A DNA stretch of 64,000 nucleotides from Myotis daubentonii (GCF_963259705.1 NC_081842.1:42662803-42726802); one strand, 5' to 3'; shown: positions 1 through 11,781, numbered from the stretch's first letter. The notes: generated by a model not told the origin, from the sequence alone. Numbers and translations: made by a program.

Positions 1-992
1 CGAGGTTCCTTAGTGTGAAAGGCCTTTTAAAACTTGGTACTTTATACTTTTGAGGGAAAATACTGAATTTCAAGTTAGTAAAGAGAGATTCTAATATATC
101 TGACAATTTGCTGTAAAAAGCATGATTTGATCTGTTTGAAATGATACTAATTTCAATGTTGAGATCTTGTACTAAATAAGTTTTTAAACTTTTTACTGCT
201 GTAGTCAATAGGTTCGAAAAATTATTCACACAAAATACAGTTGGGAGATGAATCGGCAAAGGGGATAAGACACAGTAACTAATTATGCTGCCTCCAACTG
301 GGTCATTTTCTGCATACTTTAAAAGTATTTTTTAGAACAAAGATGAGAAAAGGAAACCTCTGTAATATAAATAGAGGATGGTTCAAAGTTGCTGCATTTC
401 ATGGAACTCCTGGACAAAAGAACTTATGCCACCCTGACATCTCAGGAAATACTAAGTTTATTCTGGAAACAACTGTCTATTACCTAATTGGTTTAGCAAT
501 AGTTAACTGAATTTTGTCAATTTTTTTTTCTAAATTAACTTTACACAATGTGGTCAAAAGTTACATATTTAAAATTCATTAATTCAGAATTTGTTATCAT
601 TCAGAGTATACTGAATTGAGATTTACTTATGTTCTTTTGAAGAAAGGTATCCCTAAAAGTGTAAAGAAATTATATTCAGATTAAATCATAGTTATGCTAT
701 ATAATACAATTTTTTAAAAATCTAAACTATTCATTTTCATGGAAATAAGTAAAGCAAACTTGGTAGCCATTCCTTCTGGAAGCAATCTCTGTTTGTTACT
801 TTATTCTGTTTGATAATAATAAATGTACATTTGAGAATTTCATATTTCACAGTTCACTATCAAGCTAACTCTCTTAATTCTGTGAATTAATGAGATTTGA
901 CTTTTAATATGTTTCTATATATTGATAGGCTTTTTATTAAGCAAATTTACATTTTTATTTAGAAATTTTAATTAAATATTTCTATGTATTAG
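1..992 (+). other. KLHL24: KLHL24 intron (3' part)
   Basis: This AT-rich stretch leads up to the acceptor at 991-992 (TATTAG). I see no repeat, RNA gene or convincing open frame in it. It is inferred to be intron because the downstream exon begins with a splice acceptor in the correct phase. Confidence 0.7.
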
Positions 993-1181
993 GTTCAATC
1001 TTATGATCCAGAAACCAATTCTTGGCTACTTCGTGCAGCTATCCCAATTGCCAAGAGATGTATAACAGCTGTATCCTTAAACAACTTGATATATGTGGCT
1101 GGTGGACTGACCAAGGCAATATACTGTTACGATCCAGTTGAAGATTACTGGATGCACGTACAGAATACATTCAGCCGGCAG
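993..1181 (+). CDS. KLHL24: KLHL24, penultimate coding exon (kelch repeats)
   Basis: This 189-bp, phase-0 exon encodes 63 residues, from VQSYDPETNSW to MHVQNTFSRQ. It is flanked by an AG acceptor (991-992) and a GT donor (1182-1183, CAG|GTAATA). The kelch signature is visible: YDPETNSW closes one blade, then IYVAGG (the GG doublet) and YCYDPVEDYW open the next. KLHL24 is a BTB-BACK-Kelch protein of about 600 residues in human. It serves as a substrate adaptor of CUL3-RING ubiquitin ligase, with known links to keratin 14 turnover and kainate receptors. This exon should correspond to roughly residues 472-534, in the substrate-binding propeller. The BTB and BACK domains lie upstream of the window. 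The gene call rests on recognising the C-terminal sequence together with the next gene, YEATS2, which is its neighbour in human. Confidence 0.93.
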
Positions 1182-1309
1182 GTAATAACATAAAAATCCT
1201 AAAGAAAAATGAATCTAGGAGGAACTAAGTACAAGACAATTATGAATATACTGCAGTTCTGCAATTAAATTATTTCATGTATGCTTGAACTATTTCATAA
1301 TTTTTTAAA

Positions 1310-2736
1310 ACTTTTTACCATCCCATGGTGAAGTAGCTATTGTGCTCGAGCTGTTCATTTTTCCCTCCTTGACCTTTGTCAGAATTCTACTCTAGTCCTT
1401 ATCACTCTCTCTTGCATATTTTAAAAGATAAAAAATGCTCCCAAACTGGTTTTTTCTTTCTGTAGTCAGAAGCTAGTTGTTGTTTATTTGTTATAAAGAA
1501 AATGGCTGTGCTCATGTCTTCATCCACACACTCTGGCCTATATCTTCCTATTCCCCCTCCACCGCTGCTTCCAAAAAAAGGCCTTCCCTCAGCCTTTCGA
1601 TTCATGGCTCGCTCTTCTTTCTTCTACCACCAAAACGCCTGATGGTTCTGATGCTGGAAATCTGATTCTACCTATACCACTCTAGAGATCTTGTACTCTC
1701 AAAGGCCATTACTTATCATCTCCCAGTCTCATTCATATTCACTCGTTTTTTCTACCCAACCTTTAAATACGGGTTTTCCTTGAGCCTCTTCCCCCTGCCG
1801 TCTTCACAGTTTATACTCTATTCCTGAATGATCTCATCTACTGCCCAATACTGATGACTTCAAGTCTATATCTCCATTAAAGCCTCTCTCCTGTGTTCCA
1901 GACTCAAATTTCAAGCTGCTTATTTGATATTTTCCATGAGTGTTCTTCCCCAAGCCTACTATTTGTTTTCCAATAAGCTAGTGAATGGAAAACTTTTTCT
2001 CCCTTACTCTCAAAATACTTCTGACACCAGAAATGTGCGTTTTTCCCACACCAGTTACTTCTTCACAGTCTGGGTGTCTTACAATCCAATTCTGTTCTGA
2101 CATTATCTACCTGGAGTTTGTGTTAGATTCCACAAGTCAAGGGTTTAGTTCCACTAGACTGCCCCTGCTTCAAATGCCAATCACAAGTTCCAGGTTGTCC
2201 CCAGTATTTCTGATCTACCAGCTAAAAATCCAGGTTCCCCCACCTCAGGTTCGATAATTTGTTTGAACAGCTCATTGCATTCAGGGAAACATTTATTTTT
2301 GTTTCCTGGTTTATTGTGTAGAGGGGTTTTGCAAAGGATACAGGTGAACAGCCAGATAAAGAGGTATATAGAATGAGGTCCAGAAGGGTCCCAAGCAGAG
2401 GAGCTTCTGTCGTGCAGTTGAGGTGTGCCACCCCCAACACATGGATGTGTCAACAACCTGAACACTCTCCAAATCCCATACTTTGGAGATCATATAGGCA
2501 TGATCAATTATTAACTCAGTTTCCAGCCTGTCTCCCTTCTCCAGAGAATGAGGGGTGGGCCTGAAAGTTCCAAACTTCTAATCATGGCTTCGTCTTTCTG
2601 GTGACCAGCCCTCATCCAGGAACCCACCAAGAGTCACCTCATTAAAATGAAAGACACTCCTATCACCCAGGAAACTGCAAGGAATTCAGACACTCTGTAT
2701 CAGAAACATGGGGCCAGAGACAAATATACACACACA
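1310..2736 (+). repeat. Old interspersed repeats in KLHL24 intron (L2-like LINE and other)
   Basis: The C/T-rich stretch at about 1730-2010 (TATCTCCATTAAAGCC, TTCCAGACTC) resembles old L2-type LINE sequence. The stretch 2460-2740 (AAAGACACTCCTATCACCC, GGTGACCAGCCC) matches a mammal-wide repeat whose family I cannot name with confidence. The Helitron at 2737 lies inside the latter, so the host repeat is older. No gene is seen. Confidence 0.35.
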
Positions 2737-2841
2737 TCTATAATAATAAAAGCATAATATGCTAATTAGAACAGACAGCTGAACAACCTTCCGAATGAAG
2801 CCATGACTGCGAGGGCCGAATTTCGTGCATCGGGCCTCTAG
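2737..2841 (+). mobile_element. Short HeliBat-type non-autonomous Helitron
   Basis: The element starts TCTATAATAATAAAAGC and ends CGGGCCTCTAG. It sits between A (2736) and T (2842), the normal Helitron insertion dinucleotide. At 105 bp it is little more than the two termini, so it depends on proteins made elsewhere. Confidence 0.8.
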
Positions 2842-2921
2842 TATATATATATATTTCCTATTATTTCACAGCTAGAAAATTTCTTAGATTTTCCTCTCTT
2901 TTATATTGAGTCAATCTAGCC

Positions 2922-3125
2922 CAGCCGTGGGCAAACTATGGCCCGCGGGCTGGATCCGGCCCGTTTGAAATGAATAAAACTAAAAAAAAAAGACCATACC
3001 CTTTTATGTAATGATGTTTACTTGGAATTTATATTAGTTCACACAAACACTCCATCTATGCTTTTGTTCCGGTCCAGTTTAAGAACCCATTGTGGCCCTC
3101 GAGTCAAAAAGTTTGCCCATCCCTG
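2922..3125. mobile_element. Non-autonomous hAT transposon, 204 bp
   Basis: The terminal inverted repeats read CAGCCGTGGGCAAAC and GTTTGCCCATCCCTG. The 8-bp TSD is ATCTAGCC on the left (2914-2921) and GTCTAGCC on the right (3126-3133), with one mismatch. An 8-bp TSD with CAG..CTG ends is typical of hAT. The GC-rich core TGGCCCGCGGGC follows the left end. There is no coding capacity. Confidence 0.8.
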
Positions 3126-3133
3126 GTCTAGCC

Positions 3134-3582
3134 TATCAGTTCTCAGAGTTTCTCCTATTCTTTTCCATTCCTATTCTTGCTTTTGTTCAAGTTCTTATCA
3201 GTTCCTACCTAAACTGAAACAATAATCTAGTGTTTCGCTAATGTCTTGCTTCTCTAACCTGTTTTGCCACCAGTTATTTTCTAACAAATGTAATAATCAT
3301 GTCTCTCCTCTGATTGGAAACTACTGAGTAAAATCCAAAGTTTTCCCACTTCCTTCTATTCTAGGCCTTCTGTTGGCTGACCTCTGCTTGCTTTTTCAGC
3401 TTTACTTTCTGCAACTATACCTCAATTATATTAATATCTATTATTTGCATTCTATATAGATCTTATGTGTTCCTGCCTTAGTTCATACTGTCCCCTTAGC
3501 CCCTCATGCCTTTTCTGGCTTCTCTGTTCACTAAAAAACGATAAATCATCTAATTTCATGGTAGACAGTTATTTGAGTCCAA
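3134..3582 (+). repeat. L2 LINE fragment
   Basis: Diverged L2-like sequence contains TGTCTCTCCTCTGATTGG, AATCCAAAGTTTTCCC and GGCCTTCTGTTGGCTGACC. These correspond to the mammal-wide L2 stretch that includes AAAATCCAAACTCC. Nothing else is recognised here. Confidence 0.45.
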
Positions 3583-3596
3583 GGCTACATTTTCTT

Positions 3597-3806
3597 TTTT
3601 AAAAATATATTTTATTGATTTTAGAGAGGAAGGGAGAGGGAGATAGAAACATCAATGATGAGAGAGAATCATTGATTGGCTGCCTCCTGTACGCCCCCTA
3701 CTGGGGGTCGAGCTCGCAACCCAGGCATGTGCCCTTGGTCAGAATCGAACCTGGGACCCTTCAGACCGCAGGCCGACACTCTATCCATTGAGCCAAACCA
3801 GCTAGG
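3597..3806 (-). mobile_element. Ves-like SINE
   Basis: The tRNA-derived head is at the right (GAGCCAAACCAGCTAGGGC on this strand) and the A/T tail at the left. The TSD GGCTACATTTTCTT is at about 3583-3596 and 3806-3819. Confidence 0.88.
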
Positions 3807-4428
3807 GCTACATTTTCTTAAATGCTTAAAATCCTGAATGACATAAAAGAGCTAAAAAAACGAGCTCTTTTTTTTTTTTGCAGTCCAAATGGACCCAGCC
3901 TTTTTCTCTCTCTCTCTCTATTTCCATGTTTCTTGACTTTGCATAATTCCTAAAAGCCACAGTTTGCTATTTTAAACATTTTTGCATTTTAATTCTTGTC
4001 AGAAACATTCTTTTAAAAAAATTGTGGGATTTTAATTCGATGATGATTTTTTTTAATATTTCTTCAGTAGACCAGGTATTTAAAGTGTCATTAAAGTTTA
4101 GAATAATAAATGAAATATGATTCTTTATTGTTGGCATTTAAGCCTAAGGATTATAAATAATAATAATTAAGGAGAGGGTTGTTGGGGGGTTTTTTTTACA
4201 ATATTAGGATTGTGTTTCATTTTAATCTATAGTACATGTAATTTCCTGATATGAAAGTATAACTATTTCAAGGTTGCTTGTTTGGTTTAATTCTGAGCAT
4301 TATTATCTGAAATGATGTTAATAACAAGGTCCTATAACAATATAGTTTAAGAATCATCATCAAAGTGACTGTAAGGTTTAGTCATGTGGTGTTGCTTATC
4401 CCTGGAAACTTAAGGATGTTGTTGGTTT

Positions 4429-4592
4429 TGTGTTTTTTTAAAGTATATTTTTATTGATTTCAGAAAGGAAGGGAAAGGGAAAGAGTTAAAAACATCAATG
4501 ATGAGAGTCATTGATCGGCCCTGATTGGGAATTGAGCTGTGACCTCCTGGTTCATAGGTCAGTGCTCAACCACTGAGCCACACCAGCTGGGC
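4429..4592 (-). mobile_element. Ves-like SINE, internally deleted
   Basis: This copy has the 'CTCCTGGTTCATAGGTCAGTGCTCAACCACTGAG' type head and lacks the middle section around 4515. The TSD is AGGATGTTGTT. Confidence 0.8.
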
Positions 4593-4654
4593 AGGATGTT
4601 GTTTTTTAGTGTATTGATAACTTTTAGAATTTATAGAAAGAGCTTTGTACTTTT

Positions 4655-4870
4655 AAAATATATATATATTATTTTTTTATTGATTTCAGAGAGGAAGGGA
4701 GAGAGAGATTAAAACATCAATAATGAGAGAGGCTCATTGATCGGCTGCCTCCTGCACGCCCCACACTGGGGATCGAGCCTGCAACCCAGTCATGTGCCCT
4801 GACCAGGAATCGAACCGTGATCTCCTGGTTCACAGGTCAAGGCTCAACCACTGAGCTACACAGGCTGGGC
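4655..4870 (-). mobile_element. Ves-like SINE
   Basis: This is a full-length copy of the 'CTCAACCACTGAGC' subfamily. The flanks GAGCTTTGTACTTTT and TAGCTTGTGTACTTT are a diverged TSD. Confidence 0.82.
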
Positions 4871-5044
4871 ATAGCTTGTGTACTTTAGATGAAAAATGTT
4901 ATAGTTTGGCACATAATTGGTACAATTCATGGGTTAGTTATTCTGGATAAAAGTTTGTCACTCACTAACGATAATCAGTCAAGTTATTCTGGAAGTATAT
5001 GAACTATTATAGAAGGATTTTTTAAGTACTCACTAATTCTTTTT

Positions 5045-5225
5045 TTTATTATTATATTTATTTTTTAGAGTGAGAGAGGAAGGGGGAGAGAGAAAGAAAC
5101 ATTGAATTGTTTTTCTACTTATTTACACATTCATTGGTTGCTTCTTGTGTGTGCCCTGACTGAGAATCAAACCTGCAACCTTGGCATATCGGGACAATGC
5201 TCTACCCACCTGAGCTACCCTACCA
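5045..5225 (-). mobile_element. Older bat SINE
   Basis: This is a different subfamily, with 'TTTTTCTACTTATTTACACATTC' in the body and 'CTACCCACCTGAGCTACC' in the head. The TSD ACTCACTAATTCTTTT is at 5028-5043 and 5226-5241. Confidence 0.78.
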
Positions 5226-5635
5226 GACTCACTAATTCTTTTATACCTGAAGATACTGTCCTAATCTGTGGTCACATTATAGCCACTTCCTATAATAAAG
5301 AACCTTCCTGTAATAGAAGAAGCAAGCCAAGCTCTTCAGAGATGTTTTCTTTCAGTTATCATTAGGTTAAAGCCCATCTCTCAGCCCACCACCCTCGTTT
5401 CACCCCCCCACCCCCCAACTTGGCCCAATTACTAACATATATTTTATCTTAACACTCACTTCATCCATGCAAAATTAGCACTCGCACATAGAGTAAAAGT
5501 TAGCAAAAGGGAGCTTATTTCATGTTTCCTTTTATTGACAGTGTTAAACCATGTCTTATTTTACTTTTCAGCTTGCTACCAAATCTCTTACCTTCAACAA
5601 TTAATGTGGGGTTTTTTATGTGTTTGTTAAAACAG

Positions 5636-5836
5636 GAAAACTGTGGTATGTCTGTGTGTAATGGTAAAATATATATCCTGGGTGGAAGACGGGAAAATGG
5701 AGAAGCCACAGACACTATTCTCTGTTACGATCCTGCAACAAGCATCATCACAGGGGTAGCTGCAATGCCCAGGCCAGTGTCCTATCATGGCTGTGTGACT
5801 ATCCATAGATACAATGAGAAATGCTTTAAGCTCTAA
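5636..5836 (+). CDS. KLHL24: KLHL24, last coding exon and stop
   Basis: The acceptor AACAG ends at 5635. The exon reads in phase 0 from ENCGMSVCNGKIYILGG to HRYNEKCFKL and ends with TAA at 5834-5836: 66 residues plus stop. It completes the six-bladed kelch propeller of the CUL3 adaptor. The blade markers are KIYILGGRRENG (GG doublet) and TILCYDP. The short polar C-terminus is the one I associate with KLHL24. The intron before it is 4454 bp and carries four SINEs, one Helitron and one hAT element. The open frame extends upstream of 5636, but those codons are intronic. Confidence 0.93.
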   Translation, partial: ENCGMSVCNGKIYILGGRRENGEATDTILCYDPATSIITGVAAMPRPVSYHGCVTIHRYNEKCFKL

Positions 5837-5996
5837 CGCCAGGATGCTTCACCCAAGAAGCCACACCGATCCAAGATGAGAGGTTTCAAAAGCTCCAGAG
5901 TGGGACCTTGGCATATCTCCTTTGTGCCATATGCACAAAAAGTAAAAATAGTAATTGTGGTGCCTTTCTCCCCAAAATATTAATCTTTCAAACTGT

Positions 5997-6002
5997 AATA
6001 AA
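5997..6002 (+). terminator. Proximal poly(A) signal AATAAA
   Basis: A canonical hexamer lies 161 bp after the KLHL24 stop, in AACTGTAATAAAGCC, with GT-rich sequence (GGGTTGTTGTTG) downstream. It could give a short 3'UTR isoform. Use of the signal is not proven. Confidence 0.45.
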
Positions 6003-7302
6003 GCCTTCCCTGTAATTGGAAAACAAAGGGGTTTGGGTTGTTGTTGAAGATAATAGTGGTGTTGCTTGGGCTTTGAAAATGCACCTTCGTAAATATTTGT
6101 GAGAAACCTATGTGGGATAGGAAATTTCTGTCTGATGACCTTGTAGGAATTTGTGATTGGTCTCTTCATTTATGTGTGTTATCTGCAAGGCTGTATATTC
6201 CTTATTTTGTCATATAGACAGATAGAAAATTGCATGACTTAAGGCTTCATTTAGGTTGAATCATGTAATGCTTACAACACATCCTAAGGAGGAAAAATCA
6301 GTTTTCAAAATCTTTGTCACTAAAAATATATTCAAACTGATTAATTTTACTGAAAGGATTTTTTTCTGTAATTGATAAAAATGTGATGACAGCAATTTGA
6401 GTAAGATACCAAATTATTACTTCATGCTTAGAATTGCTGTCTTATATTAAACGTATTTTTGAGAAGAGGTTGGTAGAAGATAGAAAAGCAGATGCCGCTA
6501 AAATGACAGGTTACTTTCTAAGGAAAAATTAAGATCCTTTGGAAGGAAAATGACTCACTGTGCCTCTCAAAGTATTTAGCATATCATCTCTAATGCCTCT
6601 TAAAGAGGTTCCTTTTCGTGAACCTGGCAAAGGAGTTGAAATCCATTTTGTAATATTATCTTGTGAAAAGCAGGGACAGATCTTCTCCCTAGCCCAGAAG
6701 GGTTTGACCTCATTAATATGGTGCTTTGGGTGAGGACTTCTCCCCTGGTCATCCTACTTTCATGTGACCAGCTTAAGTCCTGGGAGTCTCTACAATTAAG
6801 TTGTCTTTAAAGGATAAACCAGGGCCCACCTAGCTCGGCCCATTTTTCTTTTAAAATTAACTGTCTGAGTAAACTAATGGCAGTAGTTGCAGTCTTCTAA
6901 TCTCATTTGGTACCATTGTGTAAATTATTGATCAAAATTCCCAAGCTTCTATACAACAAATTGCCTTTGTCTAGTTTTACAACTCCAGTTTATAAAACTT
7001 ACTAGTATTCAGGGATGAACTTAAAATTTCTTTCTAAGGCAAATGGAGTAGCAGGAGCTACAGCATAACTGACGGTTATTTCTCAGTGGACCGGTGTAAT
7101 TCACAACATTGTAGGGATGTTGCGGGTCGCCTGCTATGTTTCAGCTTCCCAGGCACTGTTGTCTTCTTACATTATAATTAATATAGTCCTTGTCATAGGA
7201 GCTATGATGCAAATATATGATTGGAGTGTCACCACATTTCTGTTAAAACCAAGGTAGCAATAAAAACTTAACATTGATAAACTTATTTTTATTATCCTAG
7301 AG

Positions 7303-7539
7303 CAGTGATGGCGAACCTATGACAGGCGTGTCAGAGGGGTGACACGCGAACTCATTTTTTTGGTTGATTTTTCTTTGTTAAATGGCATTTAAATATATAA
7401 AATAAATATCAAAAATATAAGTCTTTGTTTTACTATGGTTGCAAATATCAAAAAATTTCTATATGTGACACGGCACCAGAGTTAAGTTAGGGTTTTTCAA
7501 AATGCTGACACGCCGAGCTCAAAAGGTTCACCATCACTG
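7303..7539. mobile_element. Non-autonomous hAT transposon, 237 bp
   Basis: The TIRs are CAGTGATGGCGAACCT and AGGTTCACCATCACTG. The TSD TCCTAGAG is perfect (7295-7302 and 7540-7547). The core is AT-rich and non-coding. Near-intact ends and TSD point to recent movement, as expected from the late DNA-transposon activity known in vesper bats. It lies in the probable KLHL24 3'UTR. Confidence 0.9.
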
Positions 7540-9450
7540 TCCTAGAGTGATAACAGAGATATCAAATAAAATATATGGCATCAACTTAAATGCTTAGCTG
7601 GAATCAGAATTCTGAGGAAAACTCTAAAAAACTTACAAATTTTTAGGGAAATTTTACTTTTCAAATCATAATTTTTAATGATATATACCTTTTTGTGGTA
7701 ATTATCAGAGCAATTCAGAAAATAATTTTCTGTCATTTTAATTGAAAAATAATTGCATGTACTATTAGGATACTTGTTTTAATTTTTGAGTAAATATCTA
7801 CTTTTGCATTATATCGTTTGTGTAGATAGTGAAATCTATTTAGTTCAGAAATTCTTTGCAGTATATGAGATAATGTATGAGAAAAGTGTAATTGCTGAGG
7901 ATTATACAGATGATACTTGTTACTTCATGTTTATTTTTAAGATCATGCCCATTCATAAATACAGACATTTCACATAAAAAATATTTTCTCAAGGTAACTT
8001 GTATTCTGGTACTTTCATCTATTGTAAAAGTATATTAACTATTGTATTTTGATATTCATTTATTTTAATATCCATATGTTCATTGTAGTAATTTGAAATG
8101 CAATTCAATAGAACAGAATTTGTTTAAACATAGACCTCATACCAATATTGTTTAATTTTTCTCTACATAATTAAAACTACATCAATTAAGTATTCAAACC
8201 AAGAACTTAGTTATACTAGGAAATTAAAGAACTATTTTTAAAGTTACCCAAATGATATTTTAATTTTGTTTAGTTATTTATCTGCCTTTACTGATTCTTG
8301 GTAAATGATGGTATTAGCATTTTAAAAAAACAAAAAATTTGAGGATATAATTAGTATATAAAAATGGATATATCTACCAAATTGGTCAGGTTATATTCAT
8401 ACTGTCATCACATCATTGGCAGATTTTCTTTTGATAGGTAATGCTCATATAAGCCTTTGGGTTAGTATATATGTATATACATGTGTATGTCTGTAGAGAA
8501 TATGGTCATGTACACACTTATATACTAGTACAAACACCAAGAGTTGTATAAATTTGTAATGATCAGGGAAAAAAAACACATAAATTAAAAAATAATTGAC
8601 CTTAGTAAATTCCATTTCAGAAGATTTTCTTATTTGGGAATTTCTAGATTACTGTTTTACATTTAAAAGTACATGATGAGCATTAGTATGAATACTTGTA
8701 TATAGCCAAAATCTACATAATACATATGGTTTTACAAGGTCAGAAAACAAAATGGAGGTGGAGATGCATTTGCTAAACCCACTCAGTGAGAAAGGGAATT
8801 GAAAGTATGTTTTGTGGATCAACAGAAAAGTACAGTTTGTTTTTTTCATGAACTTTAATCCTTTTCCATGTGTTCCTATATGTGAGTGAACAATAGAGTG
8901 GTCTAATTTTTACCACAGAAGACCTTCCTTTTCTACTCTAATCTTCTCACTGACTTGACTGCACAGGTATGAATTGGTAGCCTGTTGGATTTTAAATAAC
9001 CTTTTCTTCCCTAGATAACTAAAATATAGATATTTACTCCATTTAAACAGGTGTTTAAGAAAAATGATGTAAATACTCAGGGAGGGTATTAAGTTATCAT
9101 TTTTGCTTATTTGGGGGGTTCAAAGTGCCATAACTAAATAACCTTGATTCTAGAGTAAATTTAATTTGGTTCGTGATTCTAGAGTAAATTTAATTTGGTA
9201 AAGGGCTTCACACATGGCAGTGGTTGAACATTCATTCTTTTGTATTTAGGAAGATGAAAATGTTTTGTGGACTGATACATTTTCTCTTAGTGAATATGAA
9301 TTGTTTATGTATCTCTACTGTCAAAAACTCTTCTTGAAACTCAGGAAAGACAAAGATTCAATTATACTACTTTTGTCAGTATGCAAACCAGGTGTGTTAT
9401 GTATGGTGTGTGTTTTTTCCTGTTGTCTGGATATGGCAATAGATATTTTT

Positions 9451-9656
9451 TTTTTTTTTTTTAATTTCAGAGAGGAACAGAAAGGGGGAGAGAGAGAGGA
9501 AAACATCAGTGATGAGAGGGAATCATTGGTCGGCTGCCTCCTGCACGCCCCACACTGGGGATCAAGCCCACCACCCAGGCCTGTGCCCTGACCCGGAATG
9601 GAACTGTGACCTCTTGGTTCATAGGTGGATGCTCAACCACTAAGCCACCCTGGCCA
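9451..9656 (-). mobile_element. Ves-like SINE
   Basis: The head ends GCCACCCTGGCCAGGC and a long poly-T lies at the left. The TSD is GGCAATAGAT plus a few T. Confidence 0.85.
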
Positions 9657-10700
9657 GGCAATAGATTTTAATTGCTGTGAGAACCCATACATGAAAAGAA
9701 AGGGGTCAAGTTGTTCATGTGTGCCTGTTGTGTCTTGAGATATATATGTGGAAAAGACATCTACTCCAGACTGTATTTTCAAAGAATAAAAATTGCTATG
9801 TATGTGGTGCCATGTGATAAGATAATGTCTGTTAAAGGCTTCCTGTGGACAGCCTTTATTTTAGTAAACTCAAGACACCAGTTAACCTCAACATAATTTT
9901 GGCCTTATTAGAATTTGTTGTGCATTATATTAAAAGCCAGGTTTACATCACCTCAACCCATTATTCTTTTTAGTTAAGTAAATAGATTCACCATATCATG
10001 TAACCAGAATGGGGCAATTTGTTTGACCTTTAAGGCAGTAGGTTTGACTAGCTAGCTATACTTACACACCACTTGAGCCAGGAGTATGAATTGAGAATTC
10101 CAGAGACATTTTCAACATACTTCAAACATTTTAAAATATTTTATATAAATGTTTTACATTTGTGTGATTGCCTAGATATTAAATTTACTTAGTGCTAAAG
10201 ATAGTCATCATACATAATTCTTTTAAACAGCATTAGTCATAACTTATTTTATATATTATTCCAAAGAAAAGAATTTTAATATTTTTAAAATGACTGCATC
10301 TGAATTTGTGCCTTGAGTTCTCCCAGCGCTATTTCAACATTTTTTCAATCTAAATAAAGCTTAATCTTAGAAAAGTTTCATATTTGTTTACTATAGAGTA
10401 AACCTCTTAAATTTTTTTTTTTCATTTCAGTCCTTGTTAATTTTTTTAATTAGCACCAACTGTGTGGTTGCTTGGCAGAATGAGAAAGGTGGTTGGGTGT
10501 TTGGAGTATTATTATATTTTTTGTTTTGTTTGGGGGCTTTTTTGTTTTGTTTTGTTTTTATACCAAGGTGCTTTTTAAGATATTCAGGAAAAAAACATCA
10601 ATCTTACATTGAATAATAAGCCCTTGTAAACATCATTTGCAATATCTACATCCAATGTCAAAAAAATAAATTTTATTTTTGTTCCTTTATGTACTGTTCT

Positions 10701-10750
10701 TTTCTCTCTCTCCTCTCTCTCTCACGCTCTCTCTCTCTCTCTCCCCCCCC

Positions 10751-10817
<67 letters not shown>
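10701..10817. repeat. (CT)n microsatellite with a C-run
   Basis: About 115 bp of CT dinucleotides are broken by CCCCCCCC near 10743-10750. The open frames across it are repeat artefacts. Confidence 0.95.
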
Positions 10818-10818
<1 letters not shown>

Positions 10819-11152
10819 GACTTTTTCAGTTAACTTTCTGGGAAAAGTTCTTACTCTTCCTCCACCCCCACCCCCCATCACCCCTCCATGGTTTCTTCAT
10901 TTAAATTTTTGTTGAAGTTTCTGGAGCTATCTGAGACAACACAATTACAGAATTTAACAGAAGTATAATATGCTTTAGAACTTGTACAGAATGACCATAT
11001 GTCATTTGCCTTTAATTAGAGGCTCTAGAGTCTTCACAGTGGAGAAAAAAAGGCTTTGTATTTCTTTGTTCTCAATTCAATTGTAGCACATTAATACTTA
11101 CATGTTTTGTTTAAATATATTTTGTGTATAGTATTTTTTAAAAGTTGTATCT

Positions 11153-11158
11153 AATAAA
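11153..11158 (+). terminator. Candidate distal poly(A) signal AATAAA
   Basis: The hexamer lies in TCTAATAAAATGTC near the right edge of the repeat-poor stretch, with GT/T-rich sequence after it. It is the most distal plausible end for KLHL24 mRNA, placed by position only. Confidence 0.35.
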
Positions 11159-11235
11159 ATGTCTTTTAACCATTATTACTTGATTATATGGGTGTATTAA
11201 ATTTTGTTTACCAAAAATTTGTTGTTTTGTTTTTT

Positions 11236-11424
11236 GTTAATCCTCACCCGAGGATATTTTTTTCTGTTGATTTTTAGAGAGGAGAGGGAGGTTGAGAGAA
11301 AGATGCATCCACCTGAGGGAGACACATCAATTGGTTGCCTCCTGCACTCACCTCAACTGGAGATTGAATCCAAAACCCTTAGTGTGTGGGTCAACACTCT
11401 AACCACTGAGCTACCAGTCAAGGC
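11236..11424 (-). mobile_element. Ves-like SINE, 'CTCACCCGAGG' subfamily
   Basis: The tail side carries TAATCCTCACCCGAGGATA, which marks a distinct subfamily seen also at 22500, 32200, 34320, 45690, 52350 and 62690. It abuts the next SINE. Confidence 0.8.
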
Positions 11425-11439
11425 TGTTCTATTTTATTT

Positions 11440-11655
11440 TAAAAATATATTTTATTGATTTTTTTACAGAGAGGAAGGGAGAGGGATAGAGAGTTAGAAA
11501 CATCGATGAGAGAGAAACATCGATCAGCTGCCTCCTGCACACTCCCCACTGTGTATGTGCCTGCAACCAAGGTACATGCCCTTGACTGGAATCGAACCCG
11601 GGACCCTTGAGTCCACAGGCCGACGCTCTATCCACTGAGCCAAACTGGTCAGGGC
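11440..11655 (-). mobile_element. Ves-like SINE
   Basis: This is a 'GATTTTTTTACAGAGAGG' subfamily copy. The TSD GCTGTTCTATTTTATTTTAA is at 11423-11442 and 11655-11674. It landed at the head end of the SINE before it. Confidence 0.88.
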
Positions 11656-11781
11656 TGTTCTATTTTATTTTAAATGTATCCAAGAGGTTGTGTGGAAAAG
11701 GGATGGAGGAAATACATATTAATATATGTGTGTATTTACTGGTGTGTTCATAAAGTAACTACAAGGATTACTTATATTTAT

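Larger units (their letters stand above)
5837..11190 (+). other. KLHL24: Probable long KLHL24 3'UTR and downstream flank
   Basis: No gene is seen here. The stretch is AT-rich, with many ATTTA motifs and candidate poly(A) signals at 5997, 7259, 9785, 10665 and 11153. In 5.3 kb it holds only one SINE (9451-9656), one hAT (7303-7539) and one CT microsatellite. From 11.23 kb rightwards SINEs come every few hundred bases. That contrast suggests retained mRNA sequence up to about 11.2 kb. The extent is inferred, and transcript evidence is needed to fix the end. Confidence 0.45.

Noticed and set aside
5522..5635. Upstream part of the open frame containing the last KLHL24 exon
   Set aside because: The residues before 5636 are intronic. 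A good acceptor (TTAAAACAG) and the kelch sequence begin at 5636.
10679..10915. Open frames rich in Ser-Leu or Arg-Glu over the CT repeat
   Set aside because: Pure microsatellite artefact.
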